A stretch of 64,000 bases of DNA from an uncultured Bacteroidales bacterium (GTDB lineage Bacteria; Bacteroidota; Bacteroidia; Bacteroidales; UBA932): NCBI GenBank assembly GCA_945870315.1, contig CAMBRR010000004.1, forward strand, positions 1 to 64,000. The letters are read 5' to 3'. Positions within the stretch are counted from its first letter, which is position 1; every line of letters begins with the position of its first letter. Positions 43,024 to 53,057 of the stretch are shown one piece after another. The position numbers and the translations under genes are program-made. The notes under the pieces were generated by a model. That model saw only the letters and a program-made list of their open reading frames with translations. It did not search any database and was not told the origin of the DNA.

Positions 43024-45966
43024 TTATTTCGTAAGAATGAATTCGACAGGGATACCATTGATACAAGTTGCTTTCACAATGGTTTTTCCATCTGCCTGAG
43101 TCAGTTGTACAGAGGAATTCTCACCCCGCAAAGAATAGACTCCGTTCAAGGTCACCGTCCTTTCAAGCGGCTGACTCGCCTGAGAGGTCGTATAGCCTTT
43201 CTTCGTGATTCCGAGGTCCGGAGTACAGATGCTCATTACCACTGTCCCGTCCTCACGAGTCCTTTCCATAACTATGGTCTCAGGCAAGATTGAAGAGACC
43301 AGGGTTGCATCCGAACTATATCCCTTGTAACTGATATAAGCTGTTGTTCCAGTCGGCTCGTCCTTCACCACGTGTGCGGAATTATCGGCCTGGAGCACCT
43401 TGTAAGGCAGTTTCTTTGAATATTTGCTAGTTTCCTTTCCAGTCGGAGAAACCAGCATCAGATATTCATATGACGCCTGCGAAGGACTGACTCCGTGGTC
43501 AAGATAGGCAGTGACGAAATCTCCCTCTCCATTGCCCTTCTTGGTATCAAGAGGTGATTGCTGATGTTTCTTTTCAACCACAAGTCCCTGGCCATCCTTT
43601 ATTATATATATGTTCTTCTGCGTATCCGTCAGCACTACCTGTCCCCTATCGGTTACACGATATGAATATGGAAATGCATCGGTATATTCATCATTGATGT
43701 CTATCTCGGCATTCTTGTCCTCCAAGCGGAACTGATAGAGGGTGGTTTCCGTAGGGAAGGAGGAATTGTTGCCAATCCCTGTTCCGAGGAAGATGATTCT
43801 ATTGTCGAAACAGAAGACACTCTTGGTAGCAGTCGCCCCCGGGCAGAAATTCTGACGGTTGCCTTCTACTATTGTAAAGGCCAGGCATCCGTTGCGTCCC
43901 TCAAGGGATGACACTCCAGGGAAACGGGAAGAGTTTCTCTCCATAAGCGTTCCCTTCAAAGGATTTTCAAGTTTGTCAAAAGGCAGGTGTATGGTTGTTG
44001 CGCCCGGAATCCGGTTCCAGTCCCAGCCTTCCTGGGAATAACCGCTGGCCTTCGCCCCGTCCTGTCCAATCAATTGGACAGAACCATAAGCAAGATAACG
44101 ACCATAACGGTTGTCCGCTGCATATATTTCCGTACCCCAGACATCAGAGTTGAATCCCTTGAGAGTCAATGCCCAACCATTGCGACGATGGATTCCGAAT
44201 GCTCCATAATTATATACCCTGAACCCATCCGGCTGGACGGAAGCGGAAATTCCTTCTTTTTTGAATTGGGACAGATAAGTCTTATTCTTGCCCTGAAGCG
44301 CGATATATGCACCCGCAAGTTCAGGATCCACATTTTTGCCTGCATCTGTAAGATCCCCCAATACAGCCAGACGAGCGAAAGCCTCGACATCCGGATCCGG
44401 AATACGCCCGTTGAAAGGATGCCTTCCGCACACTCCCAGGCCCCAGTCCTTGCCATTGGTATAATCATACAAGGTCATCAAGGCAAATTTGAAATGCTCC
44501 CTAGCAGTTCTGTCAATGGCAAAATCAGTATCCTTGGTAAAGAAACAATAGTCACCCAGAACGGCAAAAGCTCCAACCGAATATCCCGGATAATGTCCTC
44601 CGTGGTGGAAAGTGGTACCATCAACCTTAAGACCGCCTACAGTACCATCGGTAAACATCAAAGAACCGCTTGTCCAAGCCCCGAGCCCCTTCATATAAGT
44701 ATATTTATCCTGGTCGGAAGGCTGAAGCATCGCCGAAATTACTCTGCAATTATGCAAGGTGTGCCAGGCATCGAGAATACCGTCCCTGGTCTGCTCATAC
44801 GGCCTTCTGATTTCCTGCAGACCTGACCAGTAGGTAAGATGGCGCACATATTCTTCCAACTTCCCTCTCTGCTGGAGAGGCTTTCTCAATATCCATATCC
44901 CCTTGTACAAATCCCTGACCTGATAGCCATAATGGTGGTTGGTTCCCTGTCCGCTTCCATATGCGAAACCCTGGTCTATGGCGTGGTCCATAGCATTGAT
45001 GACCATATCTATATTGGAAGTATTTCCTGTATATAGATAATCAAGGGCGGACCAATAAACTATTTCCTGAATGAAACGGATACGCATCTCCCCGAGGCCG
45101 TTGTTGAACTCATCATCGCTCAGAAGCGGAGCCCCTGTCACGGAACCGTCCTCCAGACGCATGATCCCATATTTATCCAGATGACCCGACAACCTTTTCA
45201 TCAATGTACCGGCAGTATATTCCTTTCCCGGATTGCCTGTGGCTGCCCATTCATCCATCCTCTGTTCCACGGTCCTGAGCATCTGCTCCTTCTCCGGAGT
45301 CATTTCCTCCTTCGGCAGCGGCTCATATTGTTCCCACTCCCAAAGGCGGCACCACTGCCACATATCCCGTTGAAGGTTGTAGTTATTCTGCGGAATCTGC
45401 TGGTCCGGGGTAATCTGGTCGTGCAGTTTTTTCGTAGGGAAACTTACTCTGTCTATATACAGGACACCCGACTCGCAGCAGGAAGGAGGAGTTATCGTCA
45501 TCTTTGCCGCAGCAGTATTGCGTTCGGAAAGTTTCTTATCTCCATAGTGTCCCTCCGGAGTGAGCATATCGATGTATTTCATCCAGATAGCTCTCCATCC
45601 TTTGAAAGAAGCATTGAAATCGAAATGGCAGATTTCCTTGCCGGTCCAATCATAGAAGGTGAACCGGATGGGCTCTTCCATCGGAACAGGGTTATACACC
45701 CACATCATAAGCCCGGATCCATTGACCTTCATCGAGGCTTCTATGTCCGAAAAGTTATTGAATACCAGTTCCGCAGGGGAAGACCACTCGAACTTGACGG
45801 AATGTTTGCCATCCTTGAATTTTTCGCCTGAAACGGACGCATTTCCGTTACCGTTCACAGCAATAAAGCCGGGCAACGAGTTTTCGAAATTATATTGTGC
45901 ATTGATTGCAGCAAAAGCTTGAAAAGCAATGAAAAAGGATATAAAAGCGGTAAATGAACGCTTCAT
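43024..45966 (-). CDS. Chondroitin ABC-type lyase (polysaccharide lyase family 8)
   Basis: A 980-residue exported lyase for chondroitin/dermatan sulfate and possibly hyaluronan. The ORF track begins at a TTG (45972). The ATG at 45966 gives MKRSFTAFISFFIAFQAFA, a signal peptide without lipobox, so a periplasmic location is likely. An N-terminal jelly-roll domain (about 25-180) matches Lyase_N of chondroitinase ABC. The (alpha/alpha)5-type catalytic region has NHHYGYQVRD near 345, the catalytic histidine/tyrosine motif FHHGGHYPGYSVGAF near 453-465, GRHPFNGR, and the Glu motif GTEIYAADNRYGRY. C-terminal beta-sandwich domains follow. Length matches Proteus chondroitinase ABC. First gene of the minus-strand PUL arm. 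Confidence 0.92.
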   Translation of the reverse strand: MKRSFTAFISFFIAFQAFAAINAQYNFENSLPGFIAVNGNGNASVSGEKFKDGKHSVKFEWSSPAELVFNNFSDIEASMKVNGSGLMMWVYNPVPMEEPIRFTFYDWTGKEICHFDFNASFKGWRAIWMKYIDMLTPEGHYGDKKLSERNTAAAKMTITPPSCCESGVLYIDRVSFPTKKLHDQITPDQQIPQNNYNLQRDMWQWCRLWEWEQYEPLPKEEMTPEKEQMLRTVEQRMDEWAATGNPGKEYTAGTLMKRLSGHLDKYGIMRLEDGSVTGAPLLSDDEFNNGLGEMRIRFIQEIVYWSALDYLYTGNTSNIDMVINAMDHAIDQGFAYGSGQGTNHHYGYQVRDLYKGIWILRKPLQQRGKLEEYVRHLTYWSGLQEIRRPYEQTRDGILDAWHTLHNCRVISAMLQPSDQDKYTYMKGLGAWTSGSLMFTDGTVGGLKVDGTTFHHGGHYPGYSVGAFAVLGDYCFFTKDTDFAIDRTAREHFKFALMTLYDYTNGKDWGLGVCGRHPFNGRIPDPDVEAFARLAVLGDLTDAGKNVDPELAGAYIALQGKNKTYLSQFKKEGISASVQPDGFRVYNYGAFGIHRRNGWALTLKGFNSDVWGTEIYAADNRYGRYLAYGSVQLIGQDGAKASGYSQEGWDWNRIPGATTIHLPFDKLENPLKGTLMERNSSRFPGVSSLEGRNGCLAFTIVEGNRQNFCPGATATKSVFCFDNRIIFLGTGIGNNSSFPTETTLYQFRLEDKNAEIDINDEYTDAFPYSYRVTDRGQVVLTDTQKNIYIIKDGQGLVVEKKHQQSPLDTKKGNGEGDFVTAYLDHGVSPSQASYEYLMLVSPTGKETSKYSKKLPYKVLQADNSAHVVKDEPTGTTAYISYKGYSSDATLVSSILPETIVMERTREDGTVVMSICTPDLGITKKGYTTSQASQPLERTVTLNGVYSLRGENSSVQLTQADGKTIVKATCINGIPVEFILTK

Positions 45967-46015
45967 TTTCAATATGTATTATTAGTTTCAGTTTCTGACA
46001 CAAAGCATTGGATGA

Positions 46016-46048
46016 CAAAAGTAGAAATTTTTCCTAATAAAACCGAAA
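46016..46048 (-). promoter_or_regulatory. Candidate promoter of the minus-strand PUL arm
   Basis: On the minus strand TACTTTTG (46023-46016) is a -7 match, with TTCG about 20 nt upstream (46047-46044) as a weak -33. It lies 50 bp ahead of the PL8 ATG. A plus-strand TATCTTTG at 46069-46076 is the corresponding candidate for the GH88 arm. Confidence 0.45.
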
Positions 46049-46120
46049 GGTTATTTACATTTCTTTATTATCTTTGCCCAACTTTCCGTAAACGGTAACG
46101 GAAGTCTTATCCATAATAAA

Positions 46121-47419
46121 ATGAAACTGAAACCAATCTATGCAATCGTGCTTGCCATACTCGCAATTGGCTGCACCCCGAAGAAAGACATCATCAGCGA
46201 AAATGTCGAAAATGCCAAAATCCAACTTCAACTCCTGCTCGATGCATCTGAAGAAGGCGACACTCTCCGTATTCCATCCACTTTCAAGAACGGAGAAATA
46301 GAGTTCGTTCCTACCGACGACTGGGTAAGCGGATTCTTTGCAGGAACCCTCTGGTATATGTATGAACTGACAGGTGAAGAAAAATGGGCCGAGCACGCCC
46401 TCAAACACACTGAGATTCTCAGAGACATCCAGTTCCTCAAATGGCACCACGATGTAGGGTTCATGGTTTACGATAGCTATGGCAATGGACTCAGGCTCAA
46501 GAATATACCGGGATATGACACTGTGCTTGTCAATACGGCCAAGTCACTTGCCACAAGGTTCCGCCCTGCAGCAGGCATCCTCCAGTCCTGGAATGTTGTC
46601 AACAATGGCTGGCAGTCCACAAGAGGCTGGAAGTGCCCTGTGATCATAGACAATATGATGAACCTTGAGCTTCTGTTCAAAGTCAGCGAGATGACGGGGG
46701 ATCCTACATTCAGGAACATAGCTGTCTCCCACGCCGACAAGACATTGGAGAATCACTACCGCAGTGACTTCAGCACCTATCACGTTGTGGACTACGATGA
46801 CCAGACAGGTGAAATCCGCCGCAAATGCACTGCGCAGGGCATCGCCGACGAGTCCCGCTGGGCAAGAGGCCAGGCTTGGTCAATTTACGGATTCACTGTG
46901 GCTTACCGTTTTACCGGTGACGAAAGATACCTCCAGAGAGCAAAGGATGTGGCACATTACCTCCTTGTGGATGAAGACAATATGCCTGAAGACCTCGTTC
47001 CGCTCTGGGACTTCGATGTCGTTCAATATGCAAACGACAGCACGGAGATGGTCAAACTCTTCGGCGACAAGAACGCAATGCTTCCATACACCGAAATCAG
47101 GGATGCATCGTCCGCATCTATCATAGCTTCAGCCCTTTATGAGTTGTACTGGTACACTAAGGACAATATGTACAAGGAGAAAGCCGACAAGATGATTGAA
47201 AGCTTGTCCAGTCCTGCATTCAGGGCAGAGCCTGGCACAAACGGAGGTTTCATCCTTATGCACTCGGTCGGAAGTCTCCCACACTCTGTCATCAATATCA
47301 GGACGAATCCTAATGCGCACAACATAGACGTGCCTCTCAACTATGCGGACTACTATTTCCTTGAGGCACTCATCAGAAAGAGACATATTGAGAAAGGAGT
47401 ATGCCCTGTAGAAAAATAA
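46121..47419 (+). CDS. Unsaturated glucuronyl hydrolase (GH88) lipoprotein
   Basis: A 432-residue hydrolase that cleaves the 4,5-unsaturated uronic acid from disaccharides made by lyases. The family's two key aspartates are visible: D111 in HHDVGFMVYD and D177 in IIDNMMNLELLF. So are DDWVSGFFAGTLWYMYELTG and SRWARGQAWSIYGFTVAYR. The signal MKLKPIYAIVLAILAIGC gives a lipoprotein, probably facing the periplasm. It opens the plus-strand PUL arm and its last 19 bases overlap the next PL8 gene. In the Bacteroides thetaiotaomicron chondroitin locus a GH88 fills the same step. Confidence 0.95.
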   Translation: MKLKPIYAIVLAILAIGCTPKKDIISENVENAKIQLQLLLDASEEGDTLRIPSTFKNGEIEFVPTDDWVSGFFAGTLWYMYELTGEEKWAEHALKHTEILRDIQFLKWHHDVGFMVYDSYGNGLRLKNIPGYDTVLVNTAKSLATRFRPAAGILQSWNVVNNGWQSTRGWKCPVIIDNMMNLELLFKVSEMTGDPTFRNIAVSHADKTLENHYRSDFSTYHVVDYDDQTGEIRRKCTAQGIADESRWARGQAWSIYGFTVAYRFTGDERYLQRAKDVAHYLLVDEDNMPEDLVPLWDFDVVQYANDSTEMVKLFGDKNAMLPYTEIRDASSASIIASALYELYWYTKDNMYKEKADKMIESLSSPAFRAEPGTNGGFILMHSVGSLPHSVINIRTNPNAHNIDVPLNYADYYFLEALIRKRHIEKGVCPVEK

Positions 47420-50400
47420 TCAGTAGAATATCAACTATTTGCGTTGTAGCCATCGTACTCTCATACAGTGCGATGGCTCAAGTCGTTGATTATGGTACCG
47501 AATACGGGGTACATTCTTTTGAACAGTCGGCTGAAGGATATGTGGCAAGCCGTCACTCCAGAGTCCAAATCTCCAATCTTCACTCGAAACTTGGAAACTC
47601 CAGTCTGGAATTCTCCTGGAACAGGACGGGCGAAAATCTCACCTATAAAGGCCCCATTCCATATCTTTCAAAGAATCCTAATCCGGCAGAAACATCTGTC
47701 TCCACCTTCGTGTTTTGGGTTTATTCCGAAAAGCCCTCTGACGGCAAGATGAGGATATCATTCCTCAAAGAAGGCCGGGAATGCTGCCATTTCGACTATG
47801 GAATGAACTTCACCGGCTGGAGGGGCGCGTGGGTAGCCTTTGACAGGGATATGACAGGAACGCCGGAAGAAGGGATGGATTCATTCGTAATCCACGCTCC
47901 TTCAGGGCAGAAAAAAGGACGCCTGTTCTTTGACTGCGTCATTCCGTCAGCCTTTGAGGATATCCGCCACCACTCCCCTGATTTTCAGGCGCCATATGTG
48001 AATGAAAACACAAAAATACACTGGCTGGTCCTCAACAGGAATTGGAACAAGGTTCTGGATGTGGAGCAGAAAAGCTGCATCAGCGAGACCGACATTGAAG
48101 ATATGTCGGTAATCAGGGAAAGATTCATCAGCCTGATCAGACCGAAGGGCAAGGTTTGGAACTTGGAACAAGTAAGAAAAGTATTCGAGTCATATTCAAT
48201 AGTCCGCAATCCCGACGGGACCCTCCGTGGCAAGCCTATATTTTTCACTCGCTTCGGTGAGACCTTCATAAACCTCGGGATTCGGAATGCCTCTGCCTCC
48301 TTCAAGAAAAACGGTCAGTTGCTCAGGCAGTACAACGACAACCTCCTGGCCATAGCGGAAGCCTGGCTCCGTAGCGATTCGGATGAAGAACGTGCAGAGA
48401 TTGCAGGAATGTATGTTCTTATGACAGAACACCTTCTGGATCAGGGGTTTGAGGCCGGAAGCGGTCTTGGTACCGTTCATCATCTGGGCTATAGTATGAG
48501 GAATTTTTACACCTCGCACGTCATAATGAAAGATGTGCTTTCCAAAGCCGGGATCTCCGAAAAGGTTCAGATGGCTATGGAGTGGTTCAGCGGAGTAGGT
48601 GAAGTCAAGACTGCGCCCGAGGAAGACGGGATGGACATAGATGCATTCAATACATCCCTTATGGGAAGGGTGGCTTCCCTGCTGATGCTGGAGGACGGAC
48701 CATACAAATATGCCTACCTGAAAGCATTGACACGCTGGGTGGAAAACGGATTCAAATATGCCGACGGCACCAAGCCTTGCTTCAAGAAGGATGGTACCAT
48801 CTACCATCACCGCAAATGCTACCCAGCCTATGCTGTGGGTGGTCTGGATGGAGCTGTGAACATAGTATGGATGCTCAGGGGAACTGCCTTTGCAATCTCA
48901 CCGGAGAGTCACGCAATATTGAAGGAGTCGCTGCTTGCAATGAGATTCTACTGCAATCTCAGGTCCTTCCCTCTTGCGATGTCAGGCAGGCATCCCGACG
49001 GAAAGGGTGAACTGAATCCGCGTCATTACCTGATGATGGCCCAATCGGGAACTCCAGATGGCAGGCAGGAAGAGGATAGTGAAATGATGGGGGCATACCT
49101 GAGATTGTGCGGCAAATCCAATGACAGCCGCGCGGAAAAGGCTCCTCAGGGAAGCAGGGCTTTCAACTTCAACTGTTCCCTCTCCCACCGCTACGGAGAA
49201 GCGTTAGTGACAATTGCCGGCCATAGCCGCTATCTTTGGTCTGCAGAGATTTACAAAGGGGCCAACCACTATGGAAGATACCTCACACACGGCAGCATGC
49301 AGATTCTCTCTGGCGGGGAACCCATCGATGGAGAGTCCATCGGCGGAGAACCCGTCATAAGTGCAAAGGGAAGCGGCTTTCAAGTGGATGGATGGGACTG
49401 GTGCCATATCCCAGGAACAACAGCTGCAGAGATTCCGATGGAGAAAATGAAGGCGAATGTCCTCAACGTAGATGAGTTCTCGGGCTATGAAGAAATGCTT
49501 CTGTCAGACGAATTGTTTGCCGGGGCAGTCACCCACAAGGATAGATACGGGCTTTTTGCAATGAAGCTTCATGAGAATGACAAATACAACGGAAGCCTCC
49601 GCGCACGCAAGTCATTTTTCGCATTTGGAGACAGAATCATAGCCCTCGGAAGCAACTTGGAAAACTCACTTGAGGGTTCTGAACTTCATACAACTCTGTT
49701 TCAAAATACAATTACGCCCGACACCCCGACGATGGCAGATGGAGAAACCATCACGTCCATGGACTATTCCGGGACCTTCACTGGCCCTGTGACCGTGCTT
49801 GGCGACCGCTTTGGCAATACCTATTATATAAAGGATGCAAGCGTCCGGCTGTCAAGGGGAATTCAACATTCCCTCCACGAAGAAACAGACGCTCCTACAA
49901 CAGGAACATTCGAAAAGGCATATATCTGCCACGGAGACCTCGTTCAGGACGGAAGATATGAATATATGGTCAGGCTTGCATCTGACAAAGCCCGTAATTA
50001 CAAATCTTTCAATGGTTCTTACAAGGTAATCCGGTGCGACAGGAATGTCCACGAGGTCAAGGATATGGAAAGTTCCGTAACTGGCGCCGCGGTATTCGAG
50101 GAAGGAGCAGTTGATTCCCTCGTGAGGTACAGCACTCCTGCTCTTGTAATGTATTCGATGCAGGGATATGACCTCAACCTCAGCCTTTGCAATCCGGATC
50201 TTGCTCTGTATGAAGGAGATGCAGATGTCGTTATCGGTCCTGACGGAAAAAGCGTTGAAAGAAGCGTATATTCCCGTTCCTGGATTAACAATCCTTGCGG
50301 GAAAACATATGTAAAGATAACTCTGAAAGGTCTATGGGATATTATCGGGGATTCTGATTGTATCATTTCCCTGGAAAAAGACGGCGACACGACCATTGTG

Positions 50401-50457
50401 GTTGAAACCACCGGAGCTATGACCAAAGAGTTGAAACTGACAAGAATATTGATGTAG
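47401..50457 (+). CDS. Second chondroitin ABC-type lyase (PL8)
   Basis: A 1018-residue exported lyase, divergent paralogue of the minus-strand PL8. The signal peptide ends SYSAMA and has no lipobox, so the enzyme is probably periplasmic. An N-terminal jelly roll (about 25-190, with GWRGAWVAFDRDM) precedes the catalytic domain. There, EAGSGLGTVHHLGYSMRNFY, the catalytic-site motif IYHHRKCYPAYAVGG (H469/H470), SGRHPDGKG, and WSAEIYKGANHYGRY (E616) are retained. C-terminal beta domains end at TKELKLTRIL. The ATG overlaps the GH88 3-prime end by 19 bases and is preceded by GAAAGGAGT. All expected catalytic positions seem present, so a split in specificity from the other PL8 is likely. Confidence 0.92.
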   Translation: MPCRKIISRISTICVVAIVLSYSAMAQVVDYGTEYGVHSFEQSAEGYVASRHSRVQISNLHSKLGNSSLEFSWNRTGENLTYKGPIPYLSKNPNPAETSVSTFVFWVYSEKPSDGKMRISFLKEGRECCHFDYGMNFTGWRGAWVAFDRDMTGTPEEGMDSFVIHAPSGQKKGRLFFDCVIPSAFEDIRHHSPDFQAPYVNENTKIHWLVLNRNWNKVLDVEQKSCISETDIEDMSVIRERFISLIRPKGKVWNLEQVRKVFESYSIVRNPDGTLRGKPIFFTRFGETFINLGIRNASASFKKNGQLLRQYNDNLLAIAEAWLRSDSDEERAEIAGMYVLMTEHLLDQGFEAGSGLGTVHHLGYSMRNFYTSHVIMKDVLSKAGISEKVQMAMEWFSGVGEVKTAPEEDGMDIDAFNTSLMGRVASLLMLEDGPYKYAYLKALTRWVENGFKYADGTKPCFKKDGTIYHHRKCYPAYAVGGLDGAVNIVWMLRGTAFAISPESHAILKESLLAMRFYCNLRSFPLAMSGRHPDGKGELNPRHYLMMAQSGTPDGRQEEDSEMMGAYLRLCGKSNDSRAEKAPQGSRAFNFNCSLSHRYGEALVTIAGHSRYLWSAEIYKGANHYGRYLTHGSMQILSGGEPIDGESIGGEPVISAKGSGFQVDGWDWCHIPGTTAAEIPMEKMKANVLNVDEFSGYEEMLLSDELFAGAVTHKDRYGLFAMKLHENDKYNGSLRARKSFFAFGDRIIALGSNLENSLEGSELHTTLFQNTITPDTPTMADGETITSMDYSGTFTGPVTVLGDRFGNTYYIKDASVRLSRGIQHSLHEETDAPTTGTFEKAYICHGDLVQDGRYEYMVRLASDKARNYKSFNGSYKVIRCDRNVHEVKDMESSVTGAAVFEEGAVDSLVRYSTPALVMYSMQGYDLNLSLCNPDLALYEGDADVVIGPDGKSVERSVYSRSWINNPCGKTYVKITLKGLWDIIGDSDCIISLEKDGDTTIVVETTGAMTKELKLTRILM

Positions 50458-50473
50458 AATTAATACACTAACT

Positions 50474-53014
50474 ATGAAGCATTTGCGTAATATATTCCCA
50501 ATCACTGCCATTATCCTCGGACTGGTTTCCTGCGCCGATCTGGATTCCCTTGAGAATTCCATTTCCTCTCTGGAAAACAGGGTGAAGGCCCTCGAAGAGA
50601 CCGTCGGTACGATAAATGACAACATCATTGCAATCCAGGCCCTCCTCGGTGAAGAGACAAGAATCGTTGGATTCGAACAGACGGAAGGAGGCTATACCCT
50701 TTCACTGAGCAACGGGACCTCAGTCAATGTAATTTTCGGTGACAAGGTCAGCGGAATCGTTCCGATTGTAGGTATCAGCGAAGACGGTAAATGGATAATG
50801 TCCATTGACGGCGGACAAACATTTACTGAAATTAAAAAAGCCGGTCCTGTCTATGGAGAAGGCGGCATTACCCCTGTTGTTGGAATTGATAAAGATGGTT
50901 ATTGGACAATCAGTTACAATGGTGGTAGCGACTTCAGCCAGATTCTCGGAGAAGACGGAAAACCAATCAGCGCAGTTGACGCAGGCGCAGTTGCTGGCTT
51001 GGTGTCTTTCTTCAAAAATGCAGTTTATGACCAGTCAAATGAGACAATGGTCTTCACCCTGCTGAATGACGAGACCTTCTCCGTTCCGGTAGTGAACAAC
51101 TTCTACCTGAAACTTGAGGCCTACCAGGCGCCCTATTCCGTATGTTTGGACCAGGAGGTCATCTTCAAGGCAACTGTCTCCGATGTTGCAGATGCAGTTA
51201 TCCGTACTCCTGAAGGCTGGTCTGCCACTCTTACCGACGGCAGCCTGACAGTCCACACTCCGGCAACAGGCACAGAAGGAATCTACACTGTGGAAATCAT
51301 CCTGGTTTCAGGCAATGGACTGCTCAAGAGGGTTCCTCTTGAGTTCTCACTTAAGGCTGTCCGATATTCCGATACCTATTGTAAGGAATATAAGGACTAC
51401 CTTGCAGGAAATGAAGCCAACTTGCTTCTTGACTTTTCCTATGCCGGCTACAACCACGGCGAGTCAGCCCCTCTTGAGGCTTCGGCATTCGGCTACACAG
51501 TGTTCAATGTAATGGACTACGGGGCAATCCCAGATGACGGACTTTCCGACAGGGAAGCCTTCCTCAAATGCCTGAAAGCCGCGTTAAGCGTTAACTACAG
51601 TGTAAATAAGAACAATATCATCACCTTCGACAGCAATGACAAAGCCAACGCCATTGTCTATTTCCCTGAAGGTGAATTCATTCTGCATACCGCTGAAGAT
51701 GATGTCCCGCTCGAAGGCAAGAGCCCGAGCCAGACAATACAGATTCGCTCCGGCAACTTCATCCTCAAGGGAGCTGGACGGGACAAGACAACCATAGTGA
51801 TGCAGGCCCCTGCTCAGCCTACCGACCCGTCCATCCTATACAGTTCGCCAGCAATGATTGAACTCAAACACAATAGCGGCCTTTCCGCCCTGACAGCAGT
51901 GACCGCCAATGCAGCCAAGGGGGCATATTCGGTTCAGGTAGCTTCCACCAGCGATCTTAAAGTCGGAGGCTGGGTTTGTCTTTCCACAGTAAACAACGAC
52001 CCGGACTATGTAAAGGCCGAACTCCAGGCCGGCAACCCTACCGCCACAGAGATGGCAAATATGAAAAATATCTCCAATGTAGGAGTACAAGTCTATGATT
52101 ATCATCAGATTAAAGCAATCAGCGGCAACACTGTAACCTTTGTTGAACCGATTATGCACGAAGTTGACCTAAGCTATGAAGTATCTACTGATTCAGGATG
52201 TTACAACTGGCAGATTATGAAATATCCTCACTACGAGAATGTGGGAGTGGAGGATATGACATTCAAGGGGTTCTGCAAAGACAATTTCGTTCACCACGGC
52301 AGCTGGGAGGATGACGGAGCATACAAACCTATCAATATGACGAGAATTGTCAACTCCTGGATGAGAAGAGTTGGATTCGAGAGTGTCAGCGAAGCTTGTT
52401 CCCTTACCAATTGTGCCAATATCTCCGTCTATGACGTGACATTCAGCGGCAAAAGAGGACACTCTGCAATCCGTGCACAGGTTTCCTCAAGAGTATTCAT
52501 CGGAGCAACGGTTGACAAGGCATCCGGTTATCTGATTGACAGCCCAGACACCTATAGGGAAGAAGCCGGGCAGTACCATGCTGTGGGAGTTTCCAAGCAA
52601 AGTATGGGTACCGTCCTGTGGAGAAACACCTGGGGCAACGACAGCTGCTTCGAGTCCCACGCTACCCAACCACGAGCAACATTGATTGACTGCTGCACAG
52701 GCGGTTGGATGAGGTGGCGCCAGGGCGGCGACGAGATTCAGGTCCCTAACCACCTTGCAGATCTGACCATATGGAACTTCGAATCAGTCACTCCATCTTC
52801 AGAAACCTTCATCTGGTGGGATCACAGCAGCAGGTGGTGGAAATTCCTGCCTCCAATCATCGTGGGTTTCCACGGAGAGCCAACATCTTTTGATTTGTCA
52901 CAAGTGGCAGTTGACAGCAACAACGGCGTGATTGTGGCTCCTGAATCCTTGTATGAAGCCCAGTTGAGGGAAAGGCTAGGTTTCGTCCCTTCTTGGTTGA
53001 TATCATTGAAATAA
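50474..53014 (+). CDS. DUF4988 / right-handed beta-helix / DUF4955 lipoprotein, candidate surface lyase (PL29-like)
   Basis: An 846-residue predicted lipoprotein (signal ending LGLVSC). Residues of about 20-60 form a heptad coiled coil (LDSLENSISSLENRVKALEE). It is followed by two WxxSIDGG/WTISYNGG beta repeats of DUF4988 to about residue 200 and an Ig-like part. From about 344 (VFNVMDYGAIPDDGLSDREAF) a pectate-lyase-3-type beta-helix begins. The C-terminal third, ENVGVEDMTFKGFCKDNFVHH through GFHGEPTSF, resembles DUF4955. The chondroitin locus of B. thetaiotaomicron includes a surface endo-lyase founding PL29 (BT_3328). By position, anchoring and size this gene is a good functional candidate, but I cannot confirm homology without a search. 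Confidence 0.75.
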   Translation: MKHLRNIFPITAIILGLVSCADLDSLENSISSLENRVKALEETVGTINDNIIAIQALLGEETRIVGFEQTEGGYTLSLSNGTSVNVIFGDKVSGIVPIVGISEDGKWIMSIDGGQTFTEIKKAGPVYGEGGITPVVGIDKDGYWTISYNGGSDFSQILGEDGKPISAVDAGAVAGLVSFFKNAVYDQSNETMVFTLLNDETFSVPVVNNFYLKLEAYQAPYSVCLDQEVIFKATVSDVADAVIRTPEGWSATLTDGSLTVHTPATGTEGIYTVEIILVSGNGLLKRVPLEFSLKAVRYSDTYCKEYKDYLAGNEANLLLDFSYAGYNHGESAPLEASAFGYTVFNVMDYGAIPDDGLSDREAFLKCLKAALSVNYSVNKNNIITFDSNDKANAIVYFPEGEFILHTAEDDVPLEGKSPSQTIQIRSGNFILKGAGRDKTTIVMQAPAQPTDPSILYSSPAMIELKHNSGLSALTAVTANAAKGAYSVQVASTSDLKVGGWVCLSTVNNDPDYVKAELQAGNPTATEMANMKNISNVGVQVYDYHQIKAISGNTVTFVEPIMHEVDLSYEVSTDSGCYNWQIMKYPHYENVGVEDMTFKGFCKDNFVHHGSWEDDGAYKPINMTRIVNSWMRRVGFESVSEACSLTNCANISVYDVTFSGKRGHSAIRAQVSSRVFIGATVDKASGYLIDSPDTYREEAGQYHAVGVSKQSMGTVLWRNTWGNDSCFESHATQPRATLIDCCTGGWMRWRQGGDEIQVPNHLADLTIWNFESVTPSSETFIWWDHSSRWWKFLPPIIVGFHGEPTSFDLSQVAVDSNNGVIVAPESLYEAQLRERLGFVPSWLISLK

Positions 53015-53057
53015 AGACATTTACATATATTTCCGAAAATCATTAATTAGCAACACT

